NCBI GenBank assembly: GCA_030613765.1
Contig: JAUWLI010000009.1
Coordinates: 1 to 22,111, forward strand
Reading direction: 5' to 3'
DNA from: Phycisphaerae bacterium
Lineage (GTDB): Bacteria; Planctomycetota; Phycisphaerae; Sedimentisphaerales; SG8-4
DNA length: 22,111 nucleotides
Made by a program: the position numbers and the translations under genes. Below the pieces are notes generated by a model. The model did no database searches, had not been told where the DNA came from, and saw only the letters and a list, made by a program, of their open reading frames with translations. This document shows, piece by piece, positions 1 to 7,255 of the stretch. The first letter of the stretch is position 1. Every line of letters starts with the position of its first letter.

Positions 1-760
1 CAGCTTCTGGCGGTAAAATAGTAACCTGCAACGAACCTGTTTGCAGAACATAAGTTCCGCTGGTGGTCGTAGTCAGACCATCGTTAATCTGGACCGTTTC
101 ATTAATCGGCGTGTCCCAGCTGGCGATTGTATCGTACCCTACGGTGTGAGAACCTACCGTAAGGCCACTCTCTGTGTAGTCGCTGTCCCGCCATGCGCCG
201 CCATCCACACGCCACTGTGCCCCGGCTGTAACGGCCCCCGGCGGCGAGATTGTCACCTGCAGCGAACCGTACTGTGCGACATAAGTACCGGTAGTAGTGG
301 TCGTCAGACCATCGTTAATCTGTACCGTCTCATTAGCCGGCTCATTCCAGTCGGCGATCGGCTTATATTCAACCGTATGAGTACCTACAGGAACACAAGT
401 TTCTGTATAACCGCTGTCCCGCCATGCACCGCCATCCACCTGCCATTGTGCCCCGGCATCAATGGCCCCCTGTGGAGAGATTGTGCCCTGCAATGAACCC
501 GTCTGTATAAGCCAGTTCCCGGCCAACAGGGCAAAGTCAGCTGAATTTATCCCATTAACGCCATCAAAGTCAGCACAATCATCGGGGTGGCCCGAGCATC
601 CCGAAGGATCCAGCCACTGCTCGACAAAAATCTTCAGGTCAAGGGAATTGACATCACAATCCCCGTTCAAATCACCGACGGGAAATTCGGCGCTCACCGG
701 ACCAACCAGAGATACAGTTAACACGAGCGTGAGCAGTGAAATCCTCATAGATACGGACAC
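1..760 (-). CDS. Exported dockerin-like / PEGA-like repeat protein, 5' part only (runs off left edge)
   Basis: Read on the minus strand, an open frame starts at a GTG at 760 and leaves the window at base 1. AAGGAG at 773-768 lies 7 nt before this GTG; the alternative ATG at 748 is 19 nt from it, so GTG is preferred. Residues 1-24 form a signal peptide (cleavage likely after VSA). Residues about 28-85 hold two dockerin type I-like calcium loops (GDLNGDCDV and ADFDGVNGI, each ending in a W-L helix). From residue 88 come near-identical 77-residue repeats beginning GSLQ and containing AQWxVDGGAWRDS and NETVQINDG, at 499-269, 268-38 and 37 onward. They resemble PEGA-type beta modules. It is probably a large secreted or surface protein. 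Its catalytic domain, if any, lies outside the window. Function is inferred from domain type only. Confidence 0.85.
   Translation of the reverse strand, partial: MSVSMRISLLTLVLTVSLVGPVSAEFPVGDLNGDCDVNSLDLKIFVEQWLDPSGCSGHPDDCADFDGVNGINSADFALLAGNWLIQTGSLQGTISPQGAIDAGAQWQVDGGAWRDSGYTETCVPVGTHTVEYKPIADWNEPANETVQINDGLTTTTTGTYVAQYGSLQVTISPPGAVTAGAQWRVDGGAWRDSDYTESGLTVGSHTVGYDTIASWDTPINETVQINDGLTTTTSGTYVLQTGSLQVTILPPEA
38..499 (-). repeat. Two in-frame 231-bp tandem repeats encoding PEGA-like modules
   Basis: Two complete copies (499-269 and 268-38) and the start of a third (37-1) follow one another without linker. Each is 231 bp, or 77 codons. The ends are almost identical in DNA as well as protein, which implies recent expansion or gene conversion. 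More copies may lie to the left of the window. Confidence 0.85.
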
Positions 761-903
761 TTTCAATCTCCTTCCTCACTGGTTTTTAGCCTACAGACCG
801 CGGCTTTATCTTTATGGATTCCCGTTTTGCTGTCTTCTGCAAAATGGGGAACATGCACCTTATGGGACTTAACAATCGTAATTATCGATTACCCGAATCC
901 TGC

Positions 904-932
904 ATTATAACATATCTTAGGGATCAAGTCAA
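904..932 (-). promoter_or_regulatory. Sigma70-type promoter for the dockerin/PEGA-like gene
   Basis: On the minus strand, TTGACT (932-927) is followed after 17 nt by a perfect TATAAT (909-904), preceded by an extended -10 TG. Transcription would start near 897, giving a leader of about 137 nt. Just inside it is an inverted repeat, AATCG and CGATT (874-878 and 886-890), at about +7 to +23, which could be an operator or a small hairpin. Nothing else was recognised in the gap 761-1109 apart from the hairpin at 1037-1065. Confidence 0.7.
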
Positions 933-1036
933 TGATTATCGTGTGTAAGATAGTGTCAAGTATTATGTGGAAGTATGATTTTTGTTGTTAAATTGGCTCA
1001 AGAATAAAGGTATTTGTATAAAGTCTCTTCAGCAAT

Positions 1037-1065
1037 GAGATTTCGCAGTTCGCTGCCGGTATCTC
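1037..1065 (-). other. Hairpin with TTCG-type loop downstream of the GH5-like gene
   Basis: GAGAT (1037-1041) pairs with ATCTC (1061-1065), enclosing GCAG-TTCG-CTGC (1045-1056). It lies about 45 nt beyond the stop of the minus-strand glycosidase gene. There is no T-run on either side, so it is not a standard intrinsic terminator. It could protect an mRNA 3' end. Low certainty. Confidence 0.3.
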
Positions 1066-1109
1066 GCATCTCTCGGTTTGCGCCCGGCTGGTTGTATTAC
1101 GTTTACTCG

Positions 1110-2591
1110 TTACTGATGGACTTGTTCGTCCCTGCGTGTTTGTTTCATTGAGCGAGGCTTGCCGACAACTTTCTGAACAGCTTCTACATACACCTGATGC
1201 TTTTGGACAAGCTCTTCGTTATCCGCTGACAGGGACTTGGAAAAATCAAATTCGGGCAGCTTGGGTGTTGGCTGTTTCAATTCCGACGGATTAGCTGACA
1301 ATTCTTTGAACTTTCGTCCCCACGCCTTGACGGTAAAGTCCGCTTTGAACAGGCCGGCGAACAGGCTGATATCGGTAGAGCTGGGCGAATCGGCGAAAGG
1401 CCACGAAAGCCATCCGTCAGCCATAGAGCGTGAGGCCTCGATTTCCGCGCTTATCCAGTGGGACTGCTCTATCTCACTAAGATATGGATGTTTCTGGGGC
1501 GCACCGCCGCCATACCAACCAAATTCGCCTAAGATCACCGGCTTTCCTATGTGACAGTAAGCCAGGACCGCTTGCAGGTAGCTCAGGTTCTTTCGCCAAT
1601 TTTCATCCGATTTCAATGGAGCGCCCATGGTCGGATAGAAGTGAATCGTCACAAAATTAAGCCATCCAACCTGCCTCCTCGGATTAAAAGCTGAATATCG
1701 ACTTGGATTGCCCGGACGAATAAGTGGGTACGACCACTGAATATAGCCGACAGTAATCAGGTGAGTTGGGTCGGCGCCGCGCAAAGCCTCGACCTGACGG
1801 CGTACCCATTCGTCGGCCAGATATTCACGAAAGCGCTGCCAGTCGAGTAATCTCGGATTTCCCGCATCGTTCCTGTCTTCAGGCACAGCCACCTCACCCC
1901 ATCCATCTTTTTCCGTTAGTTCATCACCCCATGCAATCTTCAGAGATTCCCAATTTCGATAGGTCTTTTCAAGCCAGGTGTTCCAGCGAATATCCCATCC
2001 CTTTACAAACCACGGCAGATGTGGTTCATTCAGAAGGTCCCACGCGAAAATGGCCGGTTCGTCTCGATAGCGTTGGCCTAAGACCGCCCAGAAATGCTCT
2101 AATGCACGCAAAGCTTCCTCACTTGCAAAACGGTCAGGCCTCCAGTAAGAAGGGCTGCCCTCCCAATGGTCTGGCCCGGTCAGGATAAGGCGAATGCCTG
2201 TCTCGCGTGCTATCTTTATAAGAGTATCCAGTTTTTTAAGGGACTGCTCATCAAGGGTTTCAGCTTTAGGTTGAAAGCTGGCGGCCGTAAGAAATACGCG
2301 CGCGCAATTGACACCGATTTTACTCATCAAGCGGAAGTGCTCGCGTACTTTGTCGGCATCAAATTTACGCCATATCTTCGGGGCCCACCCGGTGTGAGGG
2401 TCATAATAATTTGTTCCGAACGGAATATAAGGACGCCTGGAATCCCGCTCTGCAAAACCTTCACCGTCATCGCTCACTGCTATCAGTTGCATTTTCGAAC
2501 GCGCTGCCGCGCTGCCCGTCATGCCAAATTCAATGGCCATGACGATCATCGCGACGAAAATCAATCTTCGACTTATCATTAGTCGAACCAT
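1110..2591 (-). CDS. Exported GH5-like (cellulase/mannanase clan) glycoside hydrolase
   Basis: 493 aa from ATG 2591. An N-terminal signal peptide ends around SAAA (residues 27-30). The rest is a (beta/alpha)8 glycosidase of clan GH-A, GH5-like. LLNEP (186-190) carries the expected acid/base E189, and LGEFG (354-358) carries the expected nucleophile E356. HFYP (317-320) is a typical active-site strand. It should act outside the cytoplasm on a beta-linked polysaccharide or oligosaccharide, perhaps mannan or glucan; the substrate cannot be read from sequence. The charged tail (about 440-493) has no recognised domain. It starts 17 nt after the FG-GAP gene stop, so the two form an operon. An AAAGGGA-like ribosome site overlaps the end of the upstream gene, about 12 nt from the start; an internal ATG at 2579 is possible but lacks its own site. 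Confidence 0.85.
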   Translation of the reverse strand: MVRLMISRRLIFVAMIVMAIEFGMTGSAAARSKMQLIAVSDDGEGFAERDSRRPYIPFGTNYYDPHTGWAPKIWRKFDADKVREHFRLMSKIGVNCARVFLTAASFQPKAETLDEQSLKKLDTLIKIARETGIRLILTGPDHWEGSPSYWRPDRFASEEALRALEHFWAVLGQRYRDEPAIFAWDLLNEPHLPWFVKGWDIRWNTWLEKTYRNWESLKIAWGDELTEKDGWGEVAVPEDRNDAGNPRLLDWQRFREYLADEWVRRQVEALRGADPTHLITVGYIQWSYPLIRPGNPSRYSAFNPRRQVGWLNFVTIHFYPTMGAPLKSDENWRKNLSYLQAVLAYCHIGKPVILGEFGWYGGGAPQKHPYLSEIEQSHWISAEIEASRSMADGWLSWPFADSPSSTDISLFAGLFKADFTVKAWGRKFKELSANPSELKQPTPKLPEFDFSKSLSADNEELVQKHQVYVEAVQKVVGKPRSMKQTRRDEQVHQ

Positions 2592-2608
2592 TTACGATAG
2601 ATTTCCCT

Positions 2609-3982
2609 TTACGGTGAATAGTAGTTGTAGCACTGCTTTAAGCGACGGTAATTCCGATTGGCCCATAGACGTTTTCGATTGGGTCGTGGATTACGATCGC
2701 TGTTTGCGTATATGTGCAGTTCGTTTCCGTTCAAAACGATTATCTCCTCCCGCCAGTCACCGGTCACATCTGCAACGTAAAGCCTGTCCGCCTTTTCCTT
2801 AATGTGTGCTACGAACTTACCCATCAACGGCTCGAATAAGCACACATCTCCAATCATGTGTCGTTCCGTTGCACACGCTAACTGCTCTCGTTTGCCTGTC
2901 CAGTCGATGGTATGAATTATCTCCACCCCGCTCGCCGTCCAGCCGGCCGGGGCAACATCATCCATCTTGTAATCAAAGACCTTCTTCCCGACCGAATTGA
3001 AAACAAAAGGCTTTTGATGTTCGTTATATCGCGACCGGCACCAGACAAAGATTTCATTGCTGCCTTCCTTGAATCGGCCGACAGCGGCATTCTGAGGTTC
3101 CTGCTTCTTGAAGTGGCTTCGCCAGATAGGACCTGCCACCCCGACAACCTGCACCTGGTTCGCCCCTTCTTCGAGCATAATGACCTCTAAGCCGGGTTTT
3201 TTCGGTTGAACATCGGCGACAAAGACACTGTCCATGTGGTATCGGCCGGGTACTGCGCGGGTCAGCAGCTTCCCGTCGGCCGAAAAAATCGTCGCCCCAA
3301 GGACCTCATCGCGCCCGTCACCGTTAATGTCAGCTAATCGGGCGGAGTTGTGGGCGCAGCTAACAAACTTATCGCTCTGCCACAACGGCTTGCCACCCTT
3401 GACAAGCTTATCTATCGCATAGGCGGCCAGATACTTCCCCATCCGGTACCCGCGATTGTTTGTGGTCTGAAGCAGAATGTCACTATCGTCGCCCGTGCCG
3501 CGAAAATCAGCAATCATGGCCACTTCCCAGAAGTCGGTCCCTTCAGGGTAGGGCGGCTTGGCATTGGCCTTTTCTGCTCCCGTTTTACCATCAACGATAT
3601 GTAAGACTGAGTCCTTGGTCAGGAAGACTACCTCGCATTTCCCATCGCCATCCACGTCGCCGGCCGCCACGCCGGGACCGCAATGACCAGGCAGACCCTG
3701 GCTTTCGCTTGAGCCTCCTACCACTATGTCCGTCTTCTTAATCCATACCTTCTTGCCATTGTTTTCATACACGGCCAAGTGACCCGGTACAGTTACAAGA
3801 TAATCCATCTTCCCATCATTATTGATGTCCGCTGTTATTATCCCGCCACCAGAGTCCTTTGGCCCGGGAATAGCTAATTGGATAACAAACGGCTTGCTCG
3901 TGGACAATTCCGTTCCTAACGACGCACCAGCGAACAAAAAAACAAGAACCAGCGCTTTCAAAACCACTCCACGAATAATCAT
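2609..3982 (-). CDS. Exported FG-GAP/VCBS-type beta-propeller-like protein
   Basis: 457 aa. ATG 3982 has AAGGAG (3997-3992) 9 nt upstream. The signal peptide spans residues 1-23. At least four calcium-type loops with the FG-GAP/VCBS signature are visible: DINNDGKMD (52-60), DVDGDGKCE (109-117), DINGDGRDE (218-226) and DVTGDWREE (405-413). Each sits before a hydrophobic beta strand, as in seven-bladed propellers and in family 11 rhamnogalacturonan lyases. The C-terminal NYRRLKQCYNYYSP resembles the end of some such planctomycete proteins, but I see no catalytic site to name. It is probably a periplasmic or surface binding protein or lyase-like protein working with the co-transcribed GH5-like enzyme 17 nt downstream. 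Confidence 0.8.
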   Translation of the reverse strand: MIIRGVVLKALVLVFLFAGASLGTELSTSKPFVIQLAIPGPKDSGGGIITADINNDGKMDYLVTVPGHLAVYENNGKKVWIKKTDIVVGGSSESQGLPGHCGPGVAAGDVDGDGKCEVVFLTKDSVLHIVDGKTGAEKANAKPPYPEGTDFWEVAMIADFRGTGDDSDILLQTTNNRGYRMGKYLAAYAIDKLVKGGKPLWQSDKFVSCAHNSARLADINGDGRDEVLGATIFSADGKLLTRAVPGRYHMDSVFVADVQPKKPGLEVIMLEEGANQVQVVGVAGPIWRSHFKKQEPQNAAVGRFKEGSNEIFVWCRSRYNEHQKPFVFNSVGKKVFDYKMDDVAPAGWTASGVEIIHTIDWTGKREQLACATERHMIGDVCLFEPLMGKFVAHIKEKADRLYVADVTGDWREEIIVLNGNELHIYANSDRNPRPNRKRLWANRNYRRLKQCYNYYSP

Positions 3983-4066
3983 AATATTTCACTCCTTAAA
4001 AAAATTATTCCTCTGACATGCTAATTTTACCTATCACCGTCGATGCTGCTGATCGTTTCCATCAAG

Positions 4067-4093
4067 AGTATACTCCTGCATCAAGGATGTCAA
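4067..4093 (-). promoter_or_regulatory. Candidate promoter for the FG-GAP/GH5 operon
   Basis: On the minus strand, a perfect TTGACA (4093-4088) is followed after 15 nt by TATACT (4072-4067). The spacing is short but usable. The start would be near 4060, giving a leader of about 78 nt before ATG 3982. Confidence 0.5.
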
Positions 4094-4130
4094 TGCCAAA
4101 GTTCGAGTTTCTTGATACGATAATACTTAC

Positions 4131-4158
4131 TTGAAGCAATTGAAATCTATAGTACAAT
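4131..4158 (+). promoter_or_regulatory. Candidate promoter for the DUF362 gene
   Basis: TTGAAG (4131-4136), 16 nt, then TACAAT (4153-4158). The start would be near 4165, giving a leader of about 45 nt. This promoter and the one for the FG-GAP operon diverge within the 227-bp gap 3983-4209 and do not overlap. Confidence 0.5.
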
Positions 4159-4209
4159 AGCTGCGATTGTTTTTGGTTGAAAAGTGGCAATTTTTTATGA
4201 GATTTAGTT

Positions 4210-5286
4210 ATGGGTGCAAAGGTATATTTTATCAAAGCTGCTGTAGATGATGGTCAAAAAATAATTTCCCAAAAGGCTCGCAAGTTGTTTAAGGTGGGGG
4301 GCTTTGAAGGTTGTTTCAAGCAGGGCGATTTTACCGCTGTCAAAGTTCATGTTGGTGAGCCGCCCAACAATACGTACATAAAGGCGCCGTTCATTAAAGG
4401 GCTTGTAGAAGAATTGCTTGCGTTGAAGACAAAGCCGTTTATTACTGACACGAGCGCTTTGTATACGGGCCGAAGGCACAATGCGATTGACCATACTATT
4501 TTAGCTCATGAGCATGGGTTTGACATTTCCGGTCTTGGCATACCGTTTATTGCTCCCGATGGATTGTTCGGCACGTCAGAGACGGCCGTGCAAATCGACG
4601 CTGAGCTGAACAGTGAGGTTTTCATCGCATCCGATATCGTAAGATGCCAGTCGATTCTTTCGATTGCTCACTTTACAGGTCACCCCGCCGCCTGCGCAGC
4701 GGCCACTTTGAAAACGCTTGGCATGGGCTGTTCGAGCCGAAAAGGCAAGATGAGACAGCACGCATCGATGAGGCCCAAAGTCAGTGATGATTGCACACTT
4801 TGTGGAGATTGTTACGACCACTGCCCGGCTGATGTAATCACACTCGGTGACGTCAAGGCCGGTATCGACAGGGACAAATGCATCGGCTGTGGCGAGTGCG
4901 TAGCGGTATGCAGGTTTGGTGCCGTTAAATATGACTGGGGCGTTGAGGACAGAATACTGCAAAAGAACATCGCCGAGCACGCCCTTGGTGTCATAAAGGA
5001 CAAGAAGGATAGGGTCGTGTTCTTTAATTTCGTTATCTCCGTGACCGGTGATTGTGATTGTTTCGACAGGGAGGGTATGCCCAACATCGCCGATGATATT
5101 GGCATATTTGCCTCGACCGACCCGGTAGCTGTGGATAAGGCTTCAATAGATATTGTCCAAAGCAGAACTTCCAGGACAATAGCCCGGTTGCTGGAAAATG
5201 ATAAACTCGACCCTCGTTATCAGATTGAACATGCAGAGCATATCGGCATGGGCACTACAGATTATGAACTCATAGAAATTGATTAG
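4210..5286 (+). CDS. DUF362 domain protein with two 4Fe-4S clusters
   Basis: 358 aa with no signal peptide, so cytoplasmic. The N-terminal and central part matches the DUF362 family: KVHVGEPPNNTYI (45-57), the ITDTSALYTGRRH segment (78-90), and a C-terminal segment with DP and KAS typical of the family. A bacterial ferredoxin module is inserted at about 191-240, with two CxxCxxCxxxC motifs: C195/C198/C201/C205 and C224/C227/C230/C234. Such proteins are presumed electron-transfer proteins; the reaction is unknown, and this is known of the family rather than shown here. No good ribosome site precedes ATG 4210, only a weak GAG 9 nt upstream, so translation may be modest. It has no obvious link to its polysaccharide-related neighbours. 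Confidence 0.9.
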   Translation: MGAKVYFIKAAVDDGQKIISQKARKLFKVGGFEGCFKQGDFTAVKVHVGEPPNNTYIKAPFIKGLVEELLALKTKPFITDTSALYTGRRHNAIDHTILAHEHGFDISGLGIPFIAPDGLFGTSETAVQIDAELNSEVFIASDIVRCQSILSIAHFTGHPAACAAATLKTLGMGCSSRKGKMRQHASMRPKVSDDCTLCGDCYDHCPADVITLGDVKAGIDRDKCIGCGECVAVCRFGAVKYDWGVEDRILQKNIAEHALGVIKDKKDRVVFFNFVISVTGDCDCFDREGMPNIADDIGIFASTDPVAVDKASIDIVQSRTSRTIARLLENDKLDPRYQIEHAEHIGMGTTDYELIEID

Positions 5287-5432
5287 CACCGCCCCTCGGC
5301 TTTCCTGCGCTGATGTTGAGAAAACGCTGAGCTTTTTTGTAAATAACTGACCAAATGCTCATTTCCAGCTAATAAACGCCATATTTCAAATCTATTATTT
5401 TTGTATCATTTTTCTTATTTTACCCTATTTTC

Positions 5433-5460
5433 TTGACATCAGCATTGATTGTGGTAGGCT
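5433..5460 (+). promoter_or_regulatory. Promoter upstream of the LRR gene leader
   Basis: A perfect TTGACA (5433-5438), 16 nt, then TAGGCT (5455-5460) preceded by an extended -10 TG (5452-5453). The start would be near 5467, leaving a leader of about 140 nt before the LRR start at 5606. No terminator was found for the preceding DUF362 gene in 5287-5432. Confidence 0.55.
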
Positions 5461-5499
5461 GTATGTGCTGTAAATAGATATTATGGTGGGAAGGAAAAA

Positions 5500-5586
5500 A
5501 TGATAGGCAAGTGGAGTTGTAGGGTGATCAGACCCAGTTGCTGTAGGGAACAGTTCTCTATAGGTGCTGGGTCTTTTTGTTTGTAG
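5500..5586 (+). CDS. Possible 28-aa leader peptide rich in Cys
   Basis: ATG 5500 is preceded by a strong site, GGAAGG, with 5 nt spacing. The frame encodes 28 residues, four of them Cys, including adjacent Cys codons 14-15 at 5539-5544. It runs straight through the terminator-like hairpin at 5530-5574 and stops at 5586, 19 nt before the LRR gene. Its only proposed role is as a leader peptide. A chance ORF is equally possible, because 28 codons is short and no homologue is recognised. Confidence 0.35.
   Translation: MIGKWSCRVIRPSCCREQFSIGAGSFCL
5530..5578 (+). terminator. Terminator-like hairpin in the LRR gene leader (possible attenuator)
   Basis: AGACCCAG (5530-5537) pairs perfectly with CTGGGTCT (5567-5574), and the right arm runs into a T-run ending in TTTGT. 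The 29-nt loop contains a second small hairpin, GGGAA-CAG-TTCTC (5546-5558, with one G-T pair). It sits between the promoter at 5433 and the LRR start at 5606, so it would stop transcripts before the gene or release a short RNA of about 110 nt (5467-5578). Confidence 0.55.
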
Positions 5587-5605
5587 ATTTAGAAGGGAGA
5601 AAGAG

Positions 5606-6988
5606 ATGAAGAAGTTAGTAGTTTTATTGGTTCTGGTAGTATCAGCTAATGCTGTTTTTGCTGAAGATCCTGTTTATTTTGCTGATCCTAATCTAAAAGC
5701 TGCTGTGGAAGGAGAATTAGGAATTACTAATCCTACTCCGAGCGATATGTTGGGGTTGACTTATCTTGATGCTCGAAATAGGGGAATAGTAGATCTGACC
5801 GGACTGGAGCATGCCACCAATCTTACGTTCTTGGACCTCCACAACAACCAGATAAGTAACCTCTCCGGATTGTCTGAAATGAACATGCTGACCACACTAT
5901 CTCTGCATCGTAATCAGATAAGCGATCTTTGGCCCCTGGTAAATCTGACTAACCTGACGAGTATTACCCTGCAAAACAATCAGATCACAGATACGTCAGC
6001 ACTTTTGGCTCTGACGGATTTGACGTTCCTGAGCCTCGAATCCAACCAGGTAGATAACCTCTCCGGACTGTCTGGAATGACCATGCTGACCACACTATCT
6101 CTGCATCGTAATCAGATAAGCGATCTTTGGCCCCTGGCAAATCTGACTAACCTGACGAGTATTACCCTGCAAAACAATCAGATCAGTGACATTTCCCCAC
6201 TTTCGGTCATGAATAGTCTGATTTCGCTTTATCTAAATGGCAATCCCCTAAATTGTCCTGCATACGACATCTACATCCCAATAATCGAAACCAATAATCC
6301 GGGCATCTATATTGCTTATAATCCTAGGCCAGCCTACTGTGACTACCAGCCTGATATTGATGTTTCTCCTCTGGTTTATGATTTCGGTGATGTCGAGTTA
6401 GAAACAGCCAACAGTATTCTTATAACCATCCTAAACTATGGCAATGGAAATCTTTCTGTTCAAAATCTGACCTTCACACCTGAGAGCAGCACCGACTTTG
6501 CAGTAACCTTATCTCCCGAACTCCCTTCTATTGTTGCTCCAGAAGGGAGCATTGATATTGAGATTAGTTTTGCCCCATCAACTGAAGAACTTCTTTCTGC
6601 CGTCTTGCAAATCAGCAGTGATGATCCTGACGAGCCTGTCGTCCCAGTCAACCTAATTGGAGTAGGAGTAGTAATACCTGTCCCACCTTCGGAACAGATC
6701 GAGCAGATTCTTGAATTTTTCGATGCATCTGTTGCTGATGGGACTCTTGTATGTGTTGGTCCTGGTCAATCAGCAGCCAATAGGTGTGAAGCATTAAGAA
6801 ATATGCTTGAAGCAACCAACGACCTTATTGTTAGAGAATACTTTGAGGATGCATATGCTCAGCTTGTAGATGTTCTGAATAAGTGTGATGGTCAGGTTCC
6901 ACCATCAGATTTTGTTACAGGAGAAGCAAGAGAGGAATTGGCAAACATAATTATGGAACTAATGGAAGATTTAGAAGGTGAGGAGTAG
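5606..6988 (+). CDS. Exported leucine-rich-repeat protein with ASH-like and FIMAH-like domains
   Basis: 460 aa from ATG 5606, with AAGGGAG about 6 nt upstream; a GTG at 5564 lies inside the terminator hairpin and is rejected. The signal peptide spans residues 1-19 (VFA/EDP). Residues about 50-215 are 22-residue SDS22/internalin-type LRRs with the L-x-L-x-x-N-Q-I-S-D pattern. Residues 248-355 are an ASPM/SPD-2/Hydin-like (choice-of-anchor D) beta sandwich (DIDVSPLVYDFGDV start, SSDDPDEPV near the end). Residues 362-457 are a helical C-terminal domain of the FIMAH type (QILEFFDASVADGTL, LRNMLEA). A surface or secreted binding protein is inferred. Three LRRs appear to be a recent internal duplication. 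Confidence 0.85.
   Translation: MKKLVVLLVLVVSANAVFAEDPVYFADPNLKAAVEGELGITNPTPSDMLGLTYLDARNRGIVDLTGLEHATNLTFLDLHNNQISNLSGLSEMNMLTTLSLHRNQISDLWPLVNLTNLTSITLQNNQITDTSALLALTDLTFLSLESNQVDNLSGLSGMTMLTTLSLHRNQISDLWPLANLTNLTSITLQNNQISDISPLSVMNSLISLYLNGNPLNCPAYDIYIPIIETNNPGIYIAYNPRPAYCDYQPDIDVSPLVYDFGDVELETANSILITILNYGNGNLSVQNLTFTPESSTDFAVTLSPELPSIVAPEGSIDIEISFAPSTEELLSAVLQISSDDPDEPVVPVNLIGVGVVIPVPPSEQIEQILEFFDASVADGTLVCVGPGQSAANRCEALRNMLEATNDLIVREYFEDAYAQLVDVLNKCDGQVPPSDFVTGEAREELANIIMELMEDLEGEE
5858..6183 (+). repeat. Internal 198-bp offset duplication within the LRR gene
   Basis: About 130 bp starting at 5858 recurs starting at 6056 with about four mismatches. The 198-bp offset is 66 codons, exactly three 22-residue LRRs. 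The rest of the unit (5986-6055) is more diverged. This looks like a recent in-frame repeat expansion. Confidence 0.85.
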
Positions 6989-7177
6989 ATCAGTAATAGT
7001 AGAGTTTACTCTAAGGTTGACGACTAAACATAATCAGAAATATTTTTACACCTCCAAATAAGTCGAGCTATATTCATTCGGTTTAGCATGTATATATTAG
7101 AAGATAGATAAATTCCTACTTCCATAGTTTGTTTCTTTATCAATGAAATCTTGATGTTGCTCCCAAAAGACTGTTAG

Positions 7178-7201
7178 CAGTGGCAATTTATCGCTGTTTT
7201 T
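7178..7201 (+). terminator. Possible intrinsic terminator after the LRR gene
   Basis: CAGTG (7178-7182) can pair with CGCTG (7192-7196), with one G-T pair, and extends by G-T and A-T pairs into the following T-run (7197-7201). The stem is short. A small palindrome, TAGAGT-TT-ACTCTA (7000-7013), lies closer to the stop but has no T-run. Nothing else was recognised in 6989-7255. Confidence 0.4.
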
Positions 7202-7255
7202 ACAGAAACAAGCTGGATTGGCGTCCGCCTTGTTGACATAGGTCTTATTTTCGGG

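Noticed and set aside
41..872. Two overlapping plus-strand ORFs of 136-151 codons
   Set aside because: They are antisense shadows of the minus-strand dockerin/PEGA-like gene, and their apparent internal repeat comes from the 231-bp repeats.
5287..5340. Terminator after the DUF362 gene
   Set aside because: The repeated CGCTGA there is a direct repeat, not inverted, so it forms no stem before the T-run.
5564..5605. GTG at 5564 as start of the LRR gene
   Set aside because: It lies in the terminator hairpin, has no ribosome site and would place a charged stretch before a normal signal peptide. ATG 5606 has a good site.
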